A stretch of DNA of 9,347 bases, taken from JAMCUI01 sp964520615. Its GTDB lineage: Bacteria; Patescibacteriota; Microgenomatia; 2-02-FULL-39-11. Positions 5,652 to 9,347 of this stretch are shown in pieces. Positions within the stretch are counted from its first letter, which is position 1; each line of letters begins with the position of its first letter. Below the pieces are notes generated by a model. The model was not told where the DNA came from, searched no databases, and saw only the letters and a list, made by a program, of their open reading frames with translations. Location of the stretch: NCBI GenBank assembly GCA_964520615.1, contig CAZFNL010000005.1, positions 1 to 9,347 on the forward strand, given 5' to 3'. Made by a program: the position numbers and the translations under genes.

Positions 5652-6422
5652 TTATTGCTGTTTTTCCTTAATATCCATTCGAGTGATTGTGAGGTAGCCG
5701 ACAAAGAGAATGATAAGAGTGGTTAAGACTATGCTGGCTCTTCCCGTACCAAATCCAATACCTCCCAAGTCCGGCGTTCTGCCAAACCAGTCGGCAAATG
5801 ACGCCCCAAAAGGTCTTGTTACTATGTAAGCAGCCCAGAAGGTAAATACTTCATTACTACCAAAAAGCCGGTAAGCAACAAGCGGAGCTGCAAACAATAT
5901 TGCAAAAAGAATACCTGAAGTTAAATATCCTAAATTAAAAGTGATTGCCGTCATATCACCTGCTGCAGTTCCCAGTGCAAAGGTGGTCCCTACGGTAATC
6001 CAGTAAAACAATTCTCGTCGTGGAGTGTAAATGCTATGAATTGAGAGAGTATTTTCAAACTTATACCAGATAATAAAAATAACAGTAAGAGCAAGGGCAA
6101 AGAATATAGTTGAAATAAGATACGGAACTCCCAGGACAATGTGTACGACGTCTGCCATCATAGTGCCAAAAACCGCCACCATAGTAACCGCAAGCCAGTA
6201 AATCCATGCGACATATTTTCGTGCCCAAAACTGAAGCACAAGAGCTAGAGCAAAGCCAATCCCTCCAAGAATAACCGCGATAACAGGATCAATATGATGA
6301 ACCAAATAATCAGAGGTTGATTCACCCATTGCGGTAGTCAATAGCTTAATTATCCAGAAAAAGATTGTAATTTCCGGGACTTTTCTTATTATCTTTTGAT
6401 GAAAAAACTTATCAAGAAACAT
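5652..6422 (-). CDS. COG4705/DUF347-type membrane protein of unknown function
   Basis: A 256-residue, very hydrophobic protein with about eight membrane segments and four internal repeats. Each repeat has an aromatic pair near a helix start and a small-residue/acidic signature near its end: 'FFW...TTAMGESTSD' (21-38), 'IYWL...FGTMMAD' (74-91), 'FYWI...LGTAAGD' (139-156) and 'TFWA...RPFGASFAD' (194-211). This is the pattern I associate with COG4705 (DUF347 repeats), a conserved family without an agreed biochemical role. The acidic residue placed inside the membrane in each repeat (D38, D91, D156, D211) suggests an ion- or metal-handling four-fold bundle; that is inference. The start at 6422 is an ATG with no Shine-Dalgarno site. 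The PAP2 phosphatase begins 16 bases downstream, so the two are probably co-transcribed. Confidence 0.82.
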   Translation of the reverse strand: MFLDKFFHQKIIRKVPEITIFFWIIKLLTTAMGESTSDYLVHHIDPVIAVILGGIGFALALVLQFWARKYVAWIYWLAVTMVAVFGTMMADVVHIVLGVPYLISTIFFALALTVIFIIWYKFENTLSIHSIYTPRRELFYWITVGTTFALGTAAGDMTAITFNLGYLTSGILFAILFAAPLVAYRLFGSNEVFTFWAAYIVTRPFGASFADWFGRTPDLGGIGFGTGRASIVLTTLIILFVGYLTITRMDIKEKQQ

Positions 6423-6438
6423 AAAAATGAATTTTTCA

Positions 6439-6444
6439 AGTATA
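6439..6444 (-). promoter_or_regulatory. -10 box for the COG4705-PAP2 pair
   Basis: TATACT on the minus strand ends 16 bases before the ATG at 6422, predicting a very short leader of about 9-10 bases with no Shine-Dalgarno site. No consensus -35 is visible. The rest of the 6423-6710 spacer shows no gene I can support. Confidence 0.4.
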
Positions 6445-6698
6445 ACATATTAAAGATGTTTTTATCCTGATTATCATCTCGGTTTCTTTCTGGGTTTACA
6501 AGTGCTAAAGTTCGGAATGCAAGAAGAGTGGAGAGAGCTATTCGGATTTTACAGTTAGGATAATGTCTATTACGTGAAGCTAAAATTGAGAGTAAAAGTT
6601 TCGAATACCGTCCATTCCTCGGAGAATTGACTAATTCTTTTATATGGCTTTACATAGTTTCCACTCTAGCCATTTATACATTCAGACGGAATCTTTAG

Positions 6699-6704
6699 TA
6701 AAAT
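6699..6704 (+). promoter_or_regulatory. -10 box of the GNAT gene, probably leaderless
   Basis: TAAAAT (5/6) ends 6 bases before the ATG at 6711, so the message would start on the start codon. No Shine-Dalgarno site precedes the ATG. A TTGACT hexamer at 6627-6632 is too far upstream to serve this box. Confidence 0.4.
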
Positions 6705-6710
6705 AACCAT

Positions 6711-7568
6711 ATGGAAGATGGTGTTTATAAAATAAGAAGAATGAAGAGGGAAGAAGTCGGTATCGCAATTGAGTGGGCAGAGCAAGAGGGTTGGAATCCG
6801 GGACTGCATGACGGGAAGTGTTTTTACAGTACAGATCCGGAAGGATTCTTTATTGGTCTTCTGGATGACAGGCCAATTTCATGCATTTCCGCTGTTGCCT
6901 ATGATGACAAGTTTGGTTTTATGGGTTTTTATATAGTCAAACCTGAATACAGGGGAAAGGGATACGGCTTGAAGATATGGCAGGTTGCAATGGATTACTT
7001 GGGTTCAAGAAATATCGGACTTGATGGAGTGGTGGCGCAACAGGGGAACTATAAAAAATCAGGCTTCCGGCTGGCATACCGTAATATCCGGTTCCAGTTC
7101 AGAAATAATATTCGAGTTTCATTTTCTCCTTATATCAAGACATTAAACGGGATTCCTTTTGATAAAATAATCCAATATGACAGAACAGTTTTTCCTGCAG
7201 TCAGAGAAAAATTTTTAGAGGGATGGATAAACCAGCCTGACGGTTTTGCGGCGGGATATTTGAAATCCGGAAGGTTAGGCGGTTACGGGGTGATAAGAAA
7301 ATGCCGGGTAGGGTATAAGATAGGACCTCTTTTTGCAGACGATATCAGTATTGCTGACGAGCTTTTGCAGACACTGATGGGAAATGTAGGTAAGAAAACA
7401 GACGACCCGGTCTTTCTGGATGTACCGGAGATAAATCGTGAAGCTTTGGATTTGGCTGCAAAATATCAGATGAAGAAAGTATTTGAGACAGCAAGAATGT
7501 ACACAAAGGAAAAACCACAATTGGACTTTCGTAGGATCTTCGGAGTCACCACTTTTGAGTTGGGATAG
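6711..7568 (+). CDS. GNAT-family N-acetyltransferase with second C-terminal acetyltransferase-like domain
   Basis: A 285-residue cytosolic protein. The N-terminal GNAT domain (about 5-130) has the beta4 strand 'FGFMGFYIVKPEYRG' and the acetyl-CoA pyrophosphate loop R81-G82-K83-G84-Y85-G86, followed by 'GLDGVVAQQGNYKKSGF' (103-119), whose 'NY..SGF' is the usual beta5/alpha4 region. The opening 'WAEQEGWNPGLHD' (22-34) and the ending 'IFGVTTFELG' match a family of tandem acetyltransferases with a second GNAT-like half (about 135-280; Acetyltransf_18/YitH-like, from memory). The second half has no obvious CoA loop and may bind substrate. The acceptor is unknown. It is a single gene between the divergent minus-strand pair and comM, with no sign of coupling to either. 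Confidence 0.85.
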   Translation: MEDGVYKIRRMKREEVGIAIEWAEQEGWNPGLHDGKCFYSTDPEGFFIGLLDDRPISCISAVAYDDKFGFMGFYIVKPEYRGKGYGLKIWQVAMDYLGSRNIGLDGVVAQQGNYKKSGFRLAYRNIRFQFRNNIRVSFSPYIKTLNGIPFDKIIQYDRTVFPAVREKFLEGWINQPDGFAAGYLKSGRLGGYGVIRKCRVGYKIGPLFADDISIADELLQTLMGNVGKKTDDPVFLDVPEINREALDLAAKYQMKKVFETARMYTKEKPQLDFRRIFGVTTFELG

Positions 7569-7632
7569 TAAATAATTGTATTCCACCGTACATCAAATTT
7601 CTCCTCCTGCTGTTAAGATGGAAAATGTTTAA

Positions 7633-7648
7633 TATATTTCTGTAATAT
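7633..7648 (+). promoter_or_regulatory. candidate -10 boxes for the comM-like gene
   Basis: TATATT (7633-7638, 5/6) would give a leader of about 7 bases before the GTG at 7652; TAATAT (7643-7648, 4/6) is too close to be likely. No Shine-Dalgarno site is present. An upstream TGTTAA (7611-7616) at 16 bases is only a poor -35. Confidence 0.3.
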
Positions 7649-7651
7649 TAA

Positions 7652-9178
7652 GTGTTAGCAAAAGTTATTTCCGGTGCCACTTTAGGTCTTGAGAGTATAC
7701 CTGTCACTGTTGAAGTGGATATTTCTACTCATTCCCTTCCATCTTTTACCATTGTCGGATTGCCTTCAAAATCCGTTGAAGAATCAAAGGAAAGGGTGCG
7801 CGCGGCTATAAAAAATTCAGGTGCCGAATTTCCTGCGCATCGGATTACCATAAATCTTGCTCCCGCTGATCTGCCCAAAGAAGGCCCGGCATACGATTTG
7901 CCGATGGCGTTGGGTATACTTATTGCCTCAGGACAGATAAATGCGGATCTGTCAAAAAGCATTGTCTTTGGAGAATTATCGCTAGATGGTAGTTTGCGTC
8001 ATACCAAAGGGATATTGCCGGTTTCACTTATGGCAAAAGAAAAAGGTCATAATTCTCTTTTTCTTCCTGAAATGAACGCAAAGGAAGCGGCGGTCGTGGA
8101 CAAAATTGATATATACCCCGTCAAAAATCTGATTGCTCTTTTTCGTCATCTTGCGGGAACAGTAAAGATTGAACCTTATAAACATACGCCTTTTTCCAAT
8201 ATGCAAAGGGAGAGGTTGGCGGAGTTTGATCTTTCAGATATTAGAGGCCAGGAGCAGGGGAAACGCGCTTTAGAGATTTCTGCCGCAGGGGGACACAACC
8301 TGCTTTTCAAGGGGGTTCCGGGAGCCGGAAAAACAATGCTTGCCCGGGCGCTTCCGGGCATACTTCCTGATCTGGTAGAGAGCGAAGCTTTGGAGGTGAC
8401 AAAGATATATTCAGTTACAGGCAATATTCCCGAAGGGAATTCTATTATAAAAGTAAGGCCATTCCGTTGCCCGCACCATACCACTTCACAGATAGGACTT
8501 ATCGGTGGAGGCACTCATCCCATGCCTGGCGAGATATCTCTGGCTCACAGAGGAGTACTGTTTCTGGATGAGTTTCCTGAGTTTTCCAGACACGTTCTTG
8601 AGGCTCTCCGGCAGCCGATTGAAGACGGGATAGTCACTATATCACGGGCTGCCGGAACAGTCAGTTATCCGGCTAAATTTGTCCTGGTGGCAGCGAGCAA
8701 CCCTTGCCCGTGCGGCTTTTTGGGGGATCCGGTCAGAAGCTGCAAGTGCCTTCCGGGCCAAATTTCCCAGTACCAAAAAAGAATATCCGGCCCGATTATC
8801 GACAGGATAGATCTTCATGTTGATCTTCCTCCTGTCCGGGTAGAAAAATTGACAAACGACGTATCTATTGGTGAGTCATCGGAAAAAGTAAAAAAACGGG
8901 TACAGGTGGCACGAAATATACAAACAAAAAGGTATAAGAAAACTCCAATGGTATGTAACAGCGATTTGAGTACCAAAGCGATAAGGGAAATGATAGTTTT
9001 GGATAAAGATTGTATAGGTATTCTTCGCCAGGCCGTATCAAGTATGCATTTATCAGCTAGAACTTATTACCGGACAATAAAAGTCGCGAGGACCATAGCA
9101 GATCTTGAAGGGGAAAAAGAGATTATTGTTTCCCATGTCGCTGAAGCGTTGCAATACAGGCCAAAAGAAAACACTTGA
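7652..9178 (+). CDS. comM: YifB/ComM family Mg-chelatase-like AAA+ ATPase
   Basis: A 508-residue intact member of the YifB/ComM family, which has about 500 residues. The N-terminal Lon-protease-like fold starts with the typical 'MLAKV.SGA.LGLE' and runs to about residue 170, including 'GLPSKSVEESKERVRAAI' and 'NLAPADLPKEGPAYDLP'. The AAA+ core has Walker A 'GVPGAGKT' (221-228), Walker B 'VLFLDEF' (302-308), sensor-1 N350 in 'AASNPCPCG', and an arginine-finger candidate R385 ('IIDRIDLHV'). The C-terminal lid has 'SARTYYRTIKVARTIADLE' (468-486) with R470. Four cysteines at 352-366 ('CPCG' and 'CKC') could bind zinc. In naturally transformable bacteria ComM is a hexameric helicase that drives branch migration of incoming DNA during integration. 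Its presence here fits DNA uptake or recombination, but no other competence gene is visible. GTG start at 7652; no Shine-Dalgarno site. Confidence 0.93.
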   Translation: MLAKVISGATLGLESIPVTVEVDISTHSLPSFTIVGLPSKSVEESKERVRAAIKNSGAEFPAHRITINLAPADLPKEGPAYDLPMALGILIASGQINADLSKSIVFGELSLDGSLRHTKGILPVSLMAKEKGHNSLFLPEMNAKEAAVVDKIDIYPVKNLIALFRHLAGTVKIEPYKHTPFSNMQRERLAEFDLSDIRGQEQGKRALEISAAGGHNLLFKGVPGAGKTMLARALPGILPDLVESEALEVTKIYSVTGNIPEGNSIIKVRPFRCPHHTTSQIGLIGGGTHPMPGEISLAHRGVLFLDEFPEFSRHVLEALRQPIEDGIVTISRAAGTVSYPAKFVLVAASNPCPCGFLGDPVRSCKCLPGQISQYQKRISGPIIDRIDLHVDLPPVRVEKLTNDVSIGESSEKVKKRVQVARNIQTKRYKKTPMVCNSDLSTKAIREMIVLDKDCIGILRQAVSSMHLSARTYYRTIKVARTIADLEGEKEIIVSHVAEALQYRPKENT

Positions 9179-9200
9179 TTTGTCCAATATTAAAACGGCC

Positions 9201-9219
9201 CACTTTGTACAACATAGTG
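9201..9219. repeat. imperfect dyad just upstream of the last promoter
   Basis: CACT-T-TGT-ACA-ACA-T-AGTG: 7 pairs with one T-T mismatch and a 3-base centre. It lies 22 bases after the comM stop and 11 bases before the TTGACA at 9231. It could be a weak terminator for comM (no T-run) or an operator of the downstream gene. Confidence 0.25.
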
Positions 9220-9230
9220 TAAAGGCGTTC

Positions 9231-9259
9231 TTGACAAGCTATATATGTTGGTATATATT
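9231..9259 (+). promoter_or_regulatory. near-consensus sigma-70 promoter
   Basis: TTGACA (9231-9236), a 17-base spacer, and TATATT (9254-9259). This is the only promoter in the window with both hexamers at ideal spacing. The predicted start, about 9265-9267, falls 1-3 bases before the GTG at 9268, so the message would be leaderless or nearly so. Confidence 0.8.
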
Positions 9260-9267
9260 AGGTTATC

Positions 9268-9347
9268 GTGTTAAGTTTCCCGACTTTATCACTTATTGCC
9301 CTCTCAATTATTGTCCTTGTCATCGGACAGGGATTTTCTTGGGAGGC
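9268..9347 (+). CDS. N-terminus of an exported or membrane protein, cut by the window end
   Basis: From the GTG at 9268 the frame stays open to the last base, giving 26 residues beginning 'MLSFPTLSLIALSIIVLVIG' and continuing 'QGFSWE'. A single uninterrupted hydrophobic stretch at about 7-20 indicates a signal peptide or first membrane helix. An in-frame TAG at 9259-9261, inside the -10 box, rules out an earlier start, and GTG is the only common start codon in the visible part. A strong promoter directly in front supports a real, separately transcribed gene. Too little is visible to name the product. Confidence 0.6.
   Translation, partial: MLSFPTLSLIALSIIVLVIGQGFSWE

Noticed and set aside
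6470..6560. Short open frame through 6518 encoding 'MQEEWRELFGFYS'
   Set aside because: Only 13 codons from its ATG, no promoter or ribosome binding site of its own, and no recognisable similarity; it could be a decayed remnant but nothing supports that.
6560..6640. tRNA-like T-loop 'GTTTCGAATACC'
   Set aside because: The flanking five bases do not pair into a T-stem, and no acceptor stem or anticodon arm can be formed around it.
7275..8514. Long antisense open frames opposite the GNAT and comM genes
   Set aside because: They are shadows of well-supported genes on the plus strand; their translations show no family motif.
1..9347. Mobile elements, CRISPR arrays, attachment sites and alternative genetic code
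   Set aside because: I found no transposase or integrase motif, no regularly spaced direct repeats, no tRNA-linked repeat, and no in-frame TGA inside conserved genes.

Overview
The window looks like a compact, AT-rich bacterial chromosome segment, most likely from the Candidate Phyla Radiation (Patescibacteria), perhaps the Microgenomates branch. This is inferred from the style of several proteins as I remember them (a PMT_2/GT39 membrane glycosyltransferase with a 'GVLYVCQG...VIRY' tail, a COG4705 membrane protein, a kinase without a HAMP domain) and from tight packing with few Shine-Dalgarno sites. There is no rRNA, and I cannot verify the taxonomy by search. The genetic code looks standard: TAA, TAG and TGA all end genes.

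Layout. Positions 1-1527 (+) hold the 3' part of a membrane glycosyltransferase broken by one in-frame TAA at 1177-1179; the same frame continues for another 115 sense codons that encode its C-terminal tail. Convergent to it, 1551-2036 (-) encodes a small SAM methyltransferase resembling the FAM173/ATP-synthase-c lysine methyltransferases. A gap of about 290 bp contains a strong hairpin (2266-2302). Next, 2323-2610 (-) encodes a small exported low-complexity protein with an ideal Shine-Dalgarno site. Divergent from it is a three-gene operon: OmpR/PhoB response regulator (2746-3423), sensor kinase (3425-4435) and DedA-family membrane protein (4428-5084). Facing that operon are two minus-strand genes, a COG4705/DUF347 membrane protein (5652-6422) followed by a PAP2 phosphatase (5153-5635). 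A 288-bp spacer with no supported gene leads to a tandem-domain GNAT acetyltransferase (6711-7568), an intact YifB/ComM AAA ATPase (7652-9178), and, behind a near-consensus promoter, the first 26 codons of an exported or membrane protein (9268 to the window end).

How the parts may fit. The DedA protein (family includes undecaprenyl-phosphate translocases), the PAP2 phosphatase (family includes undecaprenyl-pyrophosphate phosphatases) and the glycosyltransferase (family uses polyprenyl-phosphate sugars) all concern the polyprenyl lipid carrier of the cell envelope. The two-component system is tied to DedA by gene overlap and shares a 135-bp divergent control region with the exported peptide, so an envelope-sensing circuit is a reasonable hypothesis.

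A second theme is translation initiation. The methyltransferase, response regulator, GNAT and last genes have -10-like boxes ending 6-8 bases before the start codon and no Shine-Dalgarno site, suggesting leaderless mRNAs. The exported peptide gene, with an 11-base anti-SD match, is the clear exception.
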